Positions 52,368 through 61,088 of a DNA stretch of 64,000 nucleotides are shown in pieces. The DNA is from Ga0077555 sp963741565 (GTDB lineage Bacteria > Pseudomonadota > Alphaproteobacteria > Rhizobiales > Hyphomicrobiaceae). The DNA lies in assembly GCA_963741565.1 (NCBI GenBank), contig CAVUIK010000002.1, positions 248,001 to 312,000 of the forward strand. Reading direction: 5' to 3'. Made by a program: the position numbers and the translations under genes. The number at the start of each line of letters is the position of its first letter. Within the stretch, counting starts at the first letter, position 1. The notes under the pieces are model-generated. The model was not told where the DNA came from, searched no databases, and was given only the letters and a program-made list of their open reading frames with translations.

Positions 52368-53855
52368 ATGAGTACCGCCATCACAGCCGACGGCCACGCG
52401 CCCGCGCCACGACGTGACTCTGGCCCCGCGGTCAGTCCTCGGTTGACCGGGCCGGCAGCGGCCGACGTAGCCGACAAGGCTGCGACCAGTGTCAGCTTGA
52501 TTGCCGATGACGCGGACAAGCGCGAGAAGTTCATTCCGCTGACGCGGCAAGCGCTGATGGAGCGGCTCACCCGCCCTCACAGCTGGCCCGCCGGCCAGGA
52601 GCAGGACGCGCGCCGTTTCTTCCGCTACCTCGACTACTGGCGCCAGCAGAGCTACGGGGCAAAGCTGCTGGACCTCGAGCAGTCCTATGAGCCGTTCAGT
52701 CCCGACAGCGACCTGCTGATCACACGTAAGTTCGCCGACGCTGAGAAAATGCACTTGCAGCGCCATCTGGTCGATGGGGTCTGCCAACTGCTCGTGCAGG
52801 CCAACTACACGCGCGTCGATCCAAAAAACATCTCGTTGATCATGACGAAAGAGAGCCATTACGGGCTCGATCTCCACGTCGACATGTCGGCGTTCGATGA
52901 GCTGGCGATTTATTACCGCGGCGCGACGATGCGCACGGGGACCAGGCGCAACGTCAAAAAACTCTATCTCAAGAAGGAAGAGTTCCAATTCCCGATCTTC
53001 CAGCGCCTGTGCATTCTGTTCAAGCTGAAGCCGGAAGAAGCGCGCATTCGCGAGATCATGGCGGCAGCACGGTGCGAGCGCGACGAGGCGGAGAAGATCG
53101 TCAAGAAGGCGCGCGGCGAGATCTCCGATCAAATCAAACCTGACTTCGTCTACATGAAGCTGTTCAAGAACATCCCGCAAACTGATATCGAAATGGTGTT
53201 CCCGAACACCAAGATCCGCTTTCGGATGTTCGACAAGATCAAGCTCGGCGTGACGGCGGGCGGCGGCCTCGGCATGGGCGTTGTCGGCACGGCGGGCAAG
53301 ATCGCGGTCGCGACCAATCCGATCGCGCTTGCGGGCGCGATGTTGGGCCTAGGCGGGATCGCGGTCCGGCAGGGCATGAACTTCATGAATCAGCGCAATC
53401 GATACATGGTGACGATGGCGCAGAACCTCTATTTCCATTCGCTCGGCGATAACCGGGGGGTGATGTCCCAGATCGCGGAGCGAGCTGCCGAGGAAGATCT
53501 CAAGGAGGAGATGCTGCTCTACAGCGTGCTCGCCAAGGAGCGCGTCAACCGGCGCGAGCTGAAGGACGTCGATCAGGCGATCGAGCAGTACCTGCTCAAC
53601 ACCTTCGGGCTCAGCCTGAATTTCGATCTCGATGACGCCCTTACGCGCCTGAAGCGCGACGGTATCGTGACAGAGCGACCGGATGGCGCGTTGGAGGCGC
53701 TGAGTCCGGCAATGGCGGCAGCGCATATTGACGAGCTATGGGACCAGTTCCTCGACGACTTGCCGGACCAGACCAGACATGAAGGCGTCGAGTTCGATAT
53801 CGACGACGACAACGCAGAGGATCCCAATGCCGGGGTGCGGGATGGCGCCGCGTGA
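52368..53855 (+). CDS. DUF3754 / TMEM143-like protein
   Basis: 495 residues. Family feature: FIPLTRQALMERL at the N-terminal core, FFRYLDYWRQQSYGAKLLDLEQSYEPFSPDSDLL, the FxMLPKx-like EFQFPIFQRLCILFKLKP, KLFKNIPQTDIEMVFPNTKIRFRMFDKIKLG, then two short hydrophobic segments (GVTAGGGLGMGVVGTAGKIAVA and IALAGAMLGLGGIAVR) that could insert in the membrane. The C-terminus is acidic (FDIDDDNAEDPNAGV). The same fold occurs in eukaryotic TMEM143; function unknown in both. Followed by prmA on the same strand. Confidence 0.88.
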   Translation: MSTAITADGHAPAPRRDSGPAVSPRLTGPAAADVADKAATSVSLIADDADKREKFIPLTRQALMERLTRPHSWPAGQEQDARRFFRYLDYWRQQSYGAKLLDLEQSYEPFSPDSDLLITRKFADAEKMHLQRHLVDGVCQLLVQANYTRVDPKNISLIMTKESHYGLDLHVDMSAFDELAIYYRGATMRTGTRRNVKKLYLKKEEFQFPIFQRLCILFKLKPEEARIREIMAAARCERDEAEKIVKKARGEISDQIKPDFVYMKLFKNIPQTDIEMVFPNTKIRFRMFDKIKLGVTAGGGLGMGVVGTAGKIAVATNPIALAGAMLGLGGIAVRQGMNFMNQRNRYMVTMAQNLYFHSLGDNRGVMSQIAERAAEEDLKEEMLLYSVLAKERVNRRELKDVDQAIEQYLLNTFGLSLNFDLDDALTRLKRDGIVTERPDGALEALSPAMAAAHIDELWDQFLDDLPDQTRHEGVEFDIDDDNAEDPNAGVRDGAA

Positions 53856-53895
53856 GCACAGTTCACGTGTTGCGCCGGGAGCGATGATCTGATCG

Positions 53896-54780
53896 ATGGC
53901 GCTGCAAAGACTTTCGATCGAGCTGCAGGACCTTGGGCGCGCTCGGCAAATCGCGGATCTGCTGGGCGAGATCGGCGACCCGGCCGCGTCGGCGACGTCG
54001 ATCTTCGAAGTGCCGGCGACGTGCGGATGGCGCGTGGATGCCTATTACGAGGCAGTGCCCGAAGTGGAGCTTCTGTCTGCGGCGTTAGGGCAGCAGTTCG
54101 GTGAGCCGTTGACCTTGGCGCTTGAGGCAGTGCCCGATGAAAACTGGGTCGCCATCTCGCAGGCGGCGCTGCCACCGGTGACGGCGGGCCGGTTTCTGGT
54201 GCATGGCAGTCATGACCGAGACCGCGTCGGCCGCCGGCTCAATGCGATCGAGATCGATGCGGGCGAAGCGTTCGGGACAGCGCATCACGCGACGACTGAG
54301 GGCTGCCTCGAGGCCCTCGACCGGCTGGCGCGGACCTCGCGGCCGCGACGGGTGCTTGATCTCGGTTGTGGGTCTGGCGTGCTTGCCATAGCGGCCGTCC
54401 GGGCGTTGCCTGGAGCGGCGGTTATCGCCAGCGACATCGATCCCCTGGCGGTGGCTGTGGCACGCGGAAATCTGACCGCCAACCGTGCGCACACGCGCGT
54501 CAAGGCGGTGCGCGCGGCCAATCTGGCACACCCGGCGCTCAAGGCGGGGGGGCCCTACGACCTGGTGCTCGCCAATATTCTGGCCGGTCCGCTGATCCAG
54601 CTGGCGCCGGGACTGCGCAGCGCCATCCGCCCGGGCGGCCGCGTGGTGCTTTCGGGTATTCTCGACGAGCAGGCGCGAGAGGTCGCGGCGATCTATGCAG
54701 CCACGGGATTTCGGCTCGAGACCCGCCGCATCCTCAAGGGATGGGCGACGCTTGTCATGAGGCGCGCCAGCCGCCGTTGA
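53896..54780 (+). CDS. prmA: ribosomal protein L11 methyltransferase
   Basis: 294 residues. Methylates lysines and the N-terminus of ribosomal protein L11 using S-adenosylmethionine. Seen: N-terminal substrate-recognition domain ending in VTAGRFLVHGSHDRDRVGRRLNAIEIDAGEAFGTAHHATTEGCLEALDRL, SAM motif I RVLDLGCGSGVLAIAAVRAL, motif II VIASDIDPLAVAVARGN and the catalytic-type loop DLVLANILAGPLI. 40 nt after the DUF3754 gene. The next genes are on the other strand. Confidence 0.93.
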   Translation: MALQRLSIELQDLGRARQIADLLGEIGDPAASATSIFEVPATCGWRVDAYYEAVPEVELLSAALGQQFGEPLTLALEAVPDENWVAISQAALPPVTAGRFLVHGSHDRDRVGRRLNAIEIDAGEAFGTAHHATTEGCLEALDRLARTSRPRRVLDLGCGSGVLAIAAVRALPGAAVIASDIDPLAVAVARGNLTANRAHTRVKAVRAANLAHPALKAGGPYDLVLANILAGPLIQLAPGLRSAIRPGGRVVLSGILDEQAREVAAIYAATGFRLETRRILKGWATLVMRRASRR

Positions 54781-54799
54781 GACCGCCGGCGCAACCCCA

Positions 54800-55048
54800 T
54801 CAGTTCCGCCAGGCGCGCGGGGTGAACGGCTCGCAGGCGCGAACGCGCCCGATCTCATCGTCTGCAACACCAATGTCGCGCAATAAATGGGCGTCGAGCT
54901 CGGAAAGATCGGCACGCATGCGCCGTTCTGCGGCGGCGCGACGCCAGCCGGCAATGACGTTGGACAGATGGCCGCGAAGTGTGTCGGTGGCCGATGTGGC
55001 CGGGCCTTCGAGGCCAATGCCATTGGCAATCAGGGTGGAAGATTTCAT
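54800..55048 (-). CDS. DUF1127 domain-containing small protein
   Basis: 82 residues. The C-terminal part is a DUF1127 motif (IAGWRRAAAERRMRADLSELDAHLLRDIGVADDEIGR), with Leu/Asp/Arg pattern LSELDAHLLRDIG. DUF1127 proteins in Alphaproteobacteria affect RNA turnover and nutrient or phosphate-related small-RNA processes in some species. Forms a pair with the 78-residue protein that follows upstream on the same strand, 103 bases away. Confidence 0.85.
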   Translation of the reverse strand: MKSSTLIANGIGLEGPATSATDTLRGHLSNVIAGWRRAAAERRMRADLSELDAHLLRDIGVADDEIGRVRACEPFTPRAWRN

Positions 55049-55151
55049 GTTATGCTTTCAACGTTGACCAGTCCCCCGCGAGCCGGAGCCGCGCGGAATC
55101 GAAAGGGCGAACGGCGGGAAGCCGTCCGCCCCGGCGAAAACGATCCTGGGA

Positions 55152-55388
55152 TTAGCGCCAGAAACTCGCTGGGATGGTGCCGGTGACCCGGATTTCCTCG
55201 ATCTGGGCCGTGGAGAAGCCAAGTCCGGAAAGCTGGTCATTGGACATGCGGGCCAAGTGGTATTTGACGCGCTCTTTGCCTTGCCGCTCGCGTCCTTCGA
55301 TCAGGCTCTGAACGAAGCTCTTGCGGGGGGTGGCATTGGTCGATGTTGCCGCGGTGCTGTGAACGTCGAAGGTTGTCGTGGTGCTCAT
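55152..55388 (-). CDS. small DUF1127-like protein
   Basis: 78 residues. Thr/Ser-rich N-terminus, then SFVQSLIEGRERQGKERVKYHLARMSNDQLSGLGFSTAQIEEIRVTGTIPASFWR, in which YHLARMSNDQLSGLGFSTAQI follows the DUF1127 layout (short helix, then D-L-GL/I turn). A role in RNA metabolism is guessed by analogy. Upstream lies an AT-rich 245-base region that it shares with the divergent aminopeptidase gene. Confidence 0.7.
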   Translation of the reverse strand: MSTTTTFDVHSTAATSTNATPRKSFVQSLIEGRERQGKERVKYHLARMSNDQLSGLGFSTAQIEEIRVTGTIPASFWR

Positions 55389-55633
55389 GGTGCCCTCTAC
55401 TCTTTGAGTTTCGAGGTTTCAGATCTGAGGTCGGTCCCTTTGGAATTCCGACCTCGCCACTACACTTAAGCGCTTCGTCGTATGGCCACCAGATTTCATG
55501 TTGCTATGCAGCAATGCACCACACGCATGGGAAGACGCTATGTCGCACAGTGTGTTATCAAATATTCACAATTGGTGCGATGCAAAATCAATTGCATATT
55601 GTCCGGACATGCCGCGCCGCTTAGAACTGCAAT
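55389..55633. promoter_or_regulatory. AT-rich divergent regulatory region with inverted repeats
   Basis: This 245-base gap is much richer in A+T than its surroundings. It contains perfect inverted repeats TTGCT-ATGC-AGCAA (55501-55514) and ATGCAA-AATCAA-TTGCAT (55580-55597). Both are candidate protein-binding sites between the divergent DUF1127-like and aminopeptidase genes. No coding sequence is evident. Confidence 0.45.
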
Positions 55634-57451
55634 ATGTTCCAGGACTTCGCCGCCCCCGCTGACCCGTCGCTTGGCACGGAGCGGGCCCGCCAGCTTGGCC
55701 GGCTCGCGTCCGAGCTTGGACTCGCCGCCGTCATCGTACCCCGTGCCGACGAGCATATGGGCGAGTACGTGCCGCCCTCTTCGGAACGCCTGAAATGGGT
55801 GACGGGGTTCACGGGCTCGGCCGGTCTCGCCATCGTCGGGCCGAAGCTCGCGGCGCTGTTTGTCGACGGCCGTTACACCTTGCAGGCCAGATCCCAGGTC
55901 GACACCGGGACCTTCGAGATCCACCAGATCCCTGAGACCAGCCCGGTCGAATGGCTGGCGGGGCGGCTCCAGGACAAGGCTATCGTCGGGTTTGATCCAT
56001 GGCTGCATACGACGGCGTGGGTGACCTCGGCGCGCACGATCCTGGCGAAGCACGGGATTGTGCTGAAGGCGCTGGCACGTAATCCGGTCGACCGGATCTG
56101 GGGGAGCGATCGGCCCTCGCTGCCGCTCGGTGCAGTCACCATTCAGCCGTTGGCCTATGCGGGCCAGTCGGGCGAACAGAAGATCGGCGCGCTGCAGGCG
56201 ACGCTGAAGGCGGAGCAGCAGGACGCGGTCATCCTGACGCTGCCGGATTCGATCGCCTGGTTGTTCAACGTGCGCGGCAGTGACGTGCAGCACAATCCGA
56301 CGCCGCTGGCGTTCGCGATCGTGCATACCGGCGCCAAGCCCGAACTGTTCATCGACAAGCGCAAGCTCAAGGCCGACGTGAAAGCGCATCTGGCCGACGT
56401 CGCACGCTTGCGCGAGCCGGGCGAGTTGAAAGCGCGGGTGGCGGCGCTCAAGTCGGGCAATCGCCGGGTGCGGCTCGACGAGGCAACGGCGGCGCACTGG
56501 TTCCGCCGCGCACTCGGTGAAAAAAGCCAAATGGTGACTGGCGGTGGCGACCCCTGTATTCTTCCGAAAGCCAGGAAAAACGCCGCCGAGATCAAGGGCG
56601 CGCGGGCGGCACATGAGCGTGACGGTGTCGCCATGGTGCGCTACCTCGCCTGGCTTGATCGTGAAGCCCCTGCCGGCCGCCTGGACGAGATACGGGCCGT
56701 GCGCCAGCTTGAGACCTTCCGCGCCGACACGCAGGCTTTGCGCGAGATCAGTTTTGATACGATCTCGGGCTCGGGGCCGAATGGCGCGATCGTGCATTAC
56801 CGGGTGACGGAGGCGACGAATCGCAAGCTGCGCTCAGGCGAACTGTTCCTGGTGGACAGCGGCGCGCAGTACCAGGACGGCACGACGGATATCACGCGGA
56901 CAGTCGCCATCGGCCGTCCGACCGAGGAGATGCGAGAGCGCTTCACGCTGGTTCTCAAGGGGCACATCGCGATCGCGACCGCGCGGTTTCCGAAAGGCAC
57001 GACCGGCGCGCATATCGATGCCTTTGCTCGCCGCGCCCTCTGGGATCATGGGCTTGAGTTCGATCATGGCACAGGGCACGGCGTCGGCAGCTATCTCTCG
57101 GTTCACGAGGGGCCGCAGTCGATCTCCAAGCGCGGGCACGTGGCGCTGGAGCCGGGCATGATCGTCTCCAATGAGCCCGGTTATTACAAAACCGGCGCCT
57201 ACGGCATTCGCATCGAGAACCTGGAACTCGTCACCGAACCGGCTGAGATCAAGGGCGGCGAGCGGCCGATGCTCGGCTTCGAGACGCTGACGCTGGTGCC
57301 GATGGACCGGCGGCTCGTGGCAGTGCCGTTGCTGTCGCCAGCCGAGCTGGCGTGGCTCAACGGCTATCATGCGCGGGTGAGGGCAAAGATCGGGCCGCAC
57401 CTGGTTGGCGCGGATCGCGCCTGGCTCGAAGCCGCGACCGAGGCCTTGTAA
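55634..57451 (+). CDS. aminopeptidase P family metallopeptidase (M24)
   Basis: 605 residues, the long three-domain form. Removes N-terminal residues before proline. N-terminal creatinase-like domains hold EHMGEYVPPSSERLKWVTGFTGSAGLAIV and PDSIAWLFNVRGSDVQHNPTPLAFAIV. Catalytic C-terminal domain: dimetal ligands in FLVDSGAQYQDGTTDITRTVAIG (Asp, Asp), DHGTGHGVGSYLSVHEGP (His), VSNEPGYY (Glu) and the last Glu in RIENLELV. All are present. A repeat hairpin lies at its 3' end, before the convergent phosphate transporter gene. Cytoplasmic. Confidence 0.93.
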   Translation: MFQDFAAPADPSLGTERARQLGRLASELGLAAVIVPRADEHMGEYVPPSSERLKWVTGFTGSAGLAIVGPKLAALFVDGRYTLQARSQVDTGTFEIHQIPETSPVEWLAGRLQDKAIVGFDPWLHTTAWVTSARTILAKHGIVLKALARNPVDRIWGSDRPSLPLGAVTIQPLAYAGQSGEQKIGALQATLKAEQQDAVILTLPDSIAWLFNVRGSDVQHNPTPLAFAIVHTGAKPELFIDKRKLKADVKAHLADVARLREPGELKARVAALKSGNRRVRLDEATAAHWFRRALGEKSQMVTGGGDPCILPKARKNAAEIKGARAAHERDGVAMVRYLAWLDREAPAGRLDEIRAVRQLETFRADTQALREISFDTISGSGPNGAIVHYRVTEATNRKLRSGELFLVDSGAQYQDGTTDITRTVAIGRPTEEMRERFTLVLKGHIAIATARFPKGTTGAHIDAFARRALWDHGLEFDHGTGHGVGSYLSVHEGPQSISKRGHVALEPGMIVSNEPGYYKTGAYGIRIENLELVTEPAEIKGGERPMLGFETLTLVPMDRRLVAVPLLSPAELAWLNGYHARVRAKIGPHLVGADRAWLEAATEAL

Positions 57452-57522
57452 GGCGCACTCGGATGTCCAATGACCTTGCCGGCCTCTGAAGCCCGCTCAG
57501 TGCTGGAGGCGATGGCCGCGCC

Positions 57523-57551
57523 GGATGCGCCAGTGGGCATCCGAAGGCGCC
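57523..57551. repeat. dispersed hairpin repeat, GGATGC/GCATCC type, one copy
   Basis: GGATGC (57523-57528), loop gccagtgg, GCATCC (57537-57542), then gaa and GGCGCC. Same element as at 19.1-19.2 kb and 39.7-39.9 kb. It lies between convergent stop codons and touches the end of the phosphate transporter gene. Confidence 0.75.
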
Positions 57552-57552
57552 T

Positions 57553-58545
57553 CTAAAAGAGCCGGTTCGCGATGACGGCGGCGACATAAGCGATGCAGGC
57601 GCAGACTGGGAAGGTGATGATCCAGGCCAGGAAAATGCGCTTCAGAACGCCCCAACGCACATCGGCGAAGCGGCGGGAGGCGCCGGCGCCGACGATGCAC
57701 GACGTGATCGTGTGCGTGGTCGAGAGTGGGATGCCGAACAGCGAGGCGACAAAAATCGTCGAGGATGCCGACGCCTCTGCCGCAAAACCTTGCCACGAGA
57801 CAATCCTGGTCATCTTCGTGCCGACGGTTTTGATGATCTTCCAGCCGCCCCAACTGGTGCCGAGGCCCATGGTGAGGGCGCAGATCAGCACCACCCAGAA
57901 GGGGATCTCGAACTTTGACGTGGCGCCGCCGAGCATCAGCGTCAACGCGAAAACGCCCATGAACTTTTGGCCGTCGTTGAGCCCGTGATTGAAGGCCATG
58001 AAGCCGGCCGAGGCGATCTGCAAACGGTCGAACAGATGTTTGGCGCGGCCCGGGCGCATCTTGCCAGCGAGGTGGACGATGGCCTTGGCCAGGAAGATCG
58101 TTGCGAGGAAACCGAACGGCACCGCACAGGCCATGCCGATGAAGACCTTTGTCCAGCCGGACGCGAGCAACGCGCCCCAGCCGCCGCCTGCCAGGCCCGC
58201 GCCCGCCAGACCCGCGAGCAGGGAGTGTGACTTGGAGATCGGCAGTCCCGCATAGGCGGCAAAGCTTCCCCAGCCGATAATCGCGATCATGGCCGCGGTG
58301 ATGGCCGGGAGCGTCAGGTACTGGCTTTCAACGATGCCTTTCCCGACAGTCGCGGCGACGGCGGTGCCGGCCATGGCGCCGACCGTATTGAGAACAACGG
58401 CCATGGCAATGGCTGTGCGTGGCGCCATCACGCCTGTGGAGACGACGGTTGCTATCGCATTTGGCGCGTCCGTCCAGCCATTGATGAACTCGGCGATGAG
58501 AACAGCGGTGAGCGCAACGATCAGCCCCAGGGTGAGCCAGCTCAC
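57553..58545 (-). CDS. inorganic phosphate transporter, PiT family
   Basis: 330 residues with about nine or ten predicted membrane segments. The two family signatures are FINGWTDAPNAIATVVSTGVM near the N-terminus (GxNDxANx-type) and AFNHGLNDGQKFMGVFAL in the middle. Low-affinity proton- or sodium-coupled phosphate uptake. It is the second gene of an operon with a DUF47 protein whose stop codon directly precedes its start, which is the standard Pit regulator-transporter arrangement. Confidence 0.93.
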   Translation of the reverse strand: MSWLTLGLIVALTAVLIAEFINGWTDAPNAIATVVSTGVMAPRTAIAMAVVLNTVGAMAGTAVAATVGKGIVESQYLTLPAITAAMIAIIGWGSFAAYAGLPISKSHSLLAGLAGAGLAGGGWGALLASGWTKVFIGMACAVPFGFLATIFLAKAIVHLAGKMRPGRAKHLFDRLQIASAGFMAFNHGLNDGQKFMGVFALTLMLGGATSKFEIPFWVVLICALTMGLGTSWGGWKIIKTVGTKMTRIVSWQGFAAEASASSTIFVASLFGIPLSTTHTITSCIVGAGASRRFADVRWGVLKRIFLAWIITFPVCACIAYVAAVIANRLF

Positions 58546-59214
58546 TCAAGCCTCCTTGCGAGCGAGCGACAGAACGAGCTTGCTGCAATGGTTGGCGTGG
58601 TCGGTCATCTCTTCGAGGAGCCGGTAGAGCTTCTCCCAGGCGATGAACTCGAGCCGGTTGGCGCCAGGCGGGCTGTATTCGGTGACGAGGCGGCGCTCGG
58701 CGCTCGATGCGATCTTGTCGGCAATCGCTTCGTCCTCGTCGATCCTTGTTGCGATGTCGCGCACGCGAGGCAGCGACATGCGGCTCTCGCCAAGCATGGC
58801 GACGATCTCGTGCAACCGACCCTGCATCCGCTCGCTGACGTCCATAAGTTCGAGAGCGTCCGGTTTCAGTTGTGAGAGGATCGGCTTGTAAATGTCGATG
58901 TGCATCGCGACCTTGCGCATGCCGTCGAGCACGTTGTCCAGCTCATCGGCGAGGCTCATCGCATCCGAGATGTCGAACCGCATGATGAACGAGTTGTCGA
59001 GGATCTCGTGGATCTCATCGACGATCGCATCACCCTTGTGCTCGTAGTCGATGATGCCGGCCAGGTCCTGGCCGCTGGTTGCCTTGAAGTGATTGGCGCA
59101 CTCGACCGATGTCTTAGCGAGCTGGGCCATCAGCGACGCAAACTTGTCATTGTGCGATGGGCCGAAGAAATTTCCGACCGCGTCCCAGATCCCTGCCAAG
59201 CGACGATCCCCCAC
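58546..59214 (-). CDS. DUF47 family protein, Pit accessory (PhoU-like)
   Basis: 222 residues, probable start GTG at 59214. All alpha-helical, PhoU-like DUF47 (TIGR00153): DAVGNFFGPSHNDKFASLMAQLAKTSVECANHF, IIDYEHKGDAIVDEIHEILDNSFIMRFDISDAMSLADELDNVLDGM, and FIAWEKLYRLLEEMTDHANHCSKLVLSLARKEA at the end. Conserved E/D pairs bind metal in PhoU relatives. It modulates the adjacent PiT transporter (the start of which follows at once). A downstream start is possible but would cut the first helix. Confidence 0.9.
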   Translation of the reverse strand: MGDRRLAGIWDAVGNFFGPSHNDKFASLMAQLAKTSVECANHFKATSGQDLAGIIDYEHKGDAIVDEIHEILDNSFIMRFDISDAMSLADELDNVLDGMRKVAMHIDIYKPILSQLKPDALELMDVSERMQGRLHEIVAMLGESRMSLPRVRDIATRIDEDEAIADKIASSAERRLVTEYSPPGANRLEFIAWEKLYRLLEEMTDHANHCSKLVLSLARKEA

Positions 59215-59298
59215 AGGCTCCCTCTGAACTTGTGCTTTGCAATAGCGACGGGGCGAATGCCATGCAAGCGCCTTGGTGACGGTTGGCGGCCGATCGCG

Positions 59299-59673
59299 TC
59301 AACGGGCGGCGAACTGACCCGGGCGACCGCTGGGCGCGTCGCTCACGGTGCATGCCGTCAGCGTTGGAATCCATGAGGTATTGTTGTCTGCCAGATCGCA
59401 GCGGGCGAGCATGGTGCCGAGATGGGTCGACATGCAAACCAGCTCGCCCAGCCGGAACTGGCGACCATCGAAACGGCAGCGGCAGGGGATGACGCGACCG
59501 TCGCCATCGATCTTGCCATGGTAGGGCGAGGTTGGGTAGGCCGGTTGGTCGGCCGTCGGCATGGGAGGGCGCGGCAACGGCGTGGGACTGTCTGCGGTGG
59601 CCCAGGCAGGCCAAATCGCGGCGACGATGGCCGCCGCGAGCCCCAGCCGGATGATGGAAACTGACCCTGCCAT
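59299..59673 (-). CDS. small exported protein of unknown function
   Basis: 124 residues. Signal peptide MAGSVSIIRLGLAAAIVAAIWPAWATA. Mature part starts with a Pro-rich stretch (SPTPLPRPPMPTADQPAYPTSPY), then four conserved-looking cysteines (PCRCRFDGRQF, ELVCMSTHLG, RCDLADNN, ACTVS). No family recognised. On the minus strand upstream of the DUF47 gene, with an 84-base gap. Probably periplasmic. Confidence 0.65.
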   Translation of the reverse strand: MAGSVSIIRLGLAAAIVAAIWPAWATADSPTPLPRPPMPTADQPAYPTSPYHGKIDGDGRVIPCRCRFDGRQFRLGELVCMSTHLGTMLARCDLADNNTSWIPTLTACTVSDAPSGRPGQFAAR

Positions 59674-59890
59674 GCCCTCAGCCTATTCGAGTTCACGCGG
59701 TTCGTCTTCTAGGGACTGGTGCGTTGGGGGGCTGCGTCCATTACCAGCGTCCGTTCCGGAACCGCCTTTGCGTGGAATGGCTTGTTTCTCCGGCGCCGAT
59801 TGAGTATACGACCGGCAATCCAGCCAGTCATGCGCTGATCGCGACCGCGTCTGCCGTGGCCGCCGCTGTGTTCGCCAACGAGGCAAGACC

Positions 59891-60115
59891 ATGAAGAAGA
59901 CCGAAGATTTTCATCCGAATTACCACATGATCAAGGTCGTCATGACCGATGGGTCGACGTTTGACACCTATTCGACCTACGGCAAGGAAGGTGACACCAT
60001 CACCCTCGACATCGATCCGACGTCGCACCCGGCCTGGACCGGCGGCAACCAGCAGATGCTGGATCGGGGCGGCCGCGTTTCGCGCTTCAAGAAGAAGTTC
60101 GAGGGCATGTTCTGA
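59891..60115 (+). CDS. rpmE: 50S ribosomal protein L31
   Basis: 74 residues: MKKTEDFHPNYHMIKVVMTDG, then STFDTYSTYGKEGDTITLDIDPTSHPAWTGGNQQMLDRGGRVSRFKKKFEGMF. This is the form without the zinc-binding cysteines, common in Alphaproteobacteria. The DIDPTSHPAWTGG motif is diagnostic. Followed 27 nt later by a strong terminator. Convergent with the DUF1465 gene. Confidence 0.96.
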   Translation: MKKTEDFHPNYHMIKVVMTDGSTFDTYSTYGKEGDTITLDIDPTSHPAWTGGNQQMLDRGGRVSRFKKKFEGMF

Positions 60116-60142
60116 TAGCCGGCGGCTCACGCCGAAACGAAA

Positions 60143-60170
60143 AACGGCCCGGGAAACCGGGCCGTTGTTG
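60143..60170 (+). terminator. rpmE terminator
   Basis: Perfect ten-base stem AACGGCCCGG (60143-60152) and CCGGGCCGTT (60157-60166) with a GAAA loop, followed by a GTTGTTT tail. Confidence 0.9.
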
Positions 60171-60217
60171 TTTGTCGGAGCGCCTGCCGCCGCGGGGGCG
60201 GCGCAGTTGTCCAGAGG

Positions 60218-60748
60218 TCAGTGCCGGGTTCCCGCGAACGCTTCGGACAGGCGGTCGAGCTGCTGGGCGACCGGGTTTGGCACGGCATCATCAGCGATCC
60301 GCTCGGGATGCTCGAGCGCGCGGTCGAGCGACACGATGCGATCGTTCAACGAGAAGCTTGCCTCTATCAGGTCGCGCAAGCCTTTCGGCAACTCCGGGTA
60401 ACCCTTCACGTGGCTCGGACGGCCAATCGTCGAAAGCTTGATCCGGCGGCGTTTGACACGCGCTTCCTCGGGGCTGATCTCGCCCGCTTTCAGGGCCCGG
60501 CGCACGAGCAGCCAGGATGCGATTTCAAGCAGGCGGGTCGTCAGGCGCATGCTCTCGGTCGCATAAACCAGAGCGAGTGCCGGATTGAGGCCCTTGGCCT
60601 CGCGGCGGCCAGGGCCGTCGAGATAGACCGCCGTCTCCTCAACGAGAGCCATGCCCTCCTTGAAGATATGATCGAACTGCTCGGATTTCGCGAACCGCTC
60701 GACGAACGAGACAGTCACATTGGTCTTGGAGATGACGCTACCCACCAT
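60218..60748 (-). CDS. DUF1465 family protein
   Basis: 176 residues from the ATG at 60748 (GAGG just upstream); in-frame ATG at 60772 is an alternative. Seen: SFVERFAKSEQFDHIFKEGMALVEETAVYLDGPGRREAKGLNPALALVYATESMRLTTRLLEIASWLLVRRALKAGEISPEEARVKRRRIKLSTIG, the family core, then DLIEASFSLNDRIVSLDRAL. Cytoplasmic, helical. DUF1465 is typical of Alphaproteobacteria and adjacent to rpmE and DUF1192 as here; role unknown. Confidence 0.9.
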   Translation of the reverse strand: MVGSVISKTNVTVSFVERFAKSEQFDHIFKEGMALVEETAVYLDGPGRREAKGLNPALALVYATESMRLTTRLLEIASWLLVRRALKAGEISPEEARVKRRRIKLSTIGRPSHVKGYPELPKGLRDLIEASFSLNDRIVSLDRALEHPERIADDAVPNPVAQQLDRLSEAFAGTRH

Positions 60749-60872
60749 ACGCCTCAAGCTAACAACACGCATTGGCTCACTCGTACATCTCTCGATTGAT
60801 CCTGCCAAGAGGATCGGCGAGAGAGGTTAAGGAACTCGTCCCAGAATGAGCACTTTTGATGGCGGTGTCCCC

Positions 60873-60900
60873 AAAAAAAATGAGCCGCACGAAGCGGCTC
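60873..60900 (-). terminator. intrinsic terminator (minus strand)
   Basis: Stem GAGCCGC/GCGGCTC with a five-base loop followed by a run of eight T on the minus strand. It ends the candidate sRNA or the DUF1192 transcript. Confidence 0.85.
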
Positions 60901-60966
60901 AAGAGTTAACAGGGAGGCGTCAAACAGAGTGGACAGGAGCCACTCGACATCCAGATGACTGGATGC
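60873..60966 (-). ncRNA. candidate small RNA with three hairpins and intrinsic terminator
   Basis: On the minus strand, in order: a hairpin CATCCAG-TCAT-CTGGATG (60965-60948), a hairpin GAGTGG-CTCCTGT-CCACTC (60945-60927) whose loop carries a CTCCTG anti-Shine-Dalgarno-like motif, a single-stranded GCCTCCCTG stretch, then the terminator stem GAGCCGC-TTCGT-GCGGCTC (60900-60882) followed by A and eight T. About 95 nt. No open frame. The layout resembles Hfq-type alphaproteobacterial sRNAs that bind ribosome-binding sites. It could instead be the 3' end of the DUF1192 transcript. Confidence 0.5.
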
Positions 60967-61088
60967 CCTAACACTAGCGCAGGGTGGTTAAGCGATCGTT
61001 AATGGCAAACGAGATGTTGAGGGCCGTCCCTTAACTCCGCATGCTCGGCTGCCTCAGCCGCGCCCGAGGCCCCGGGCTGTGCGACAGC

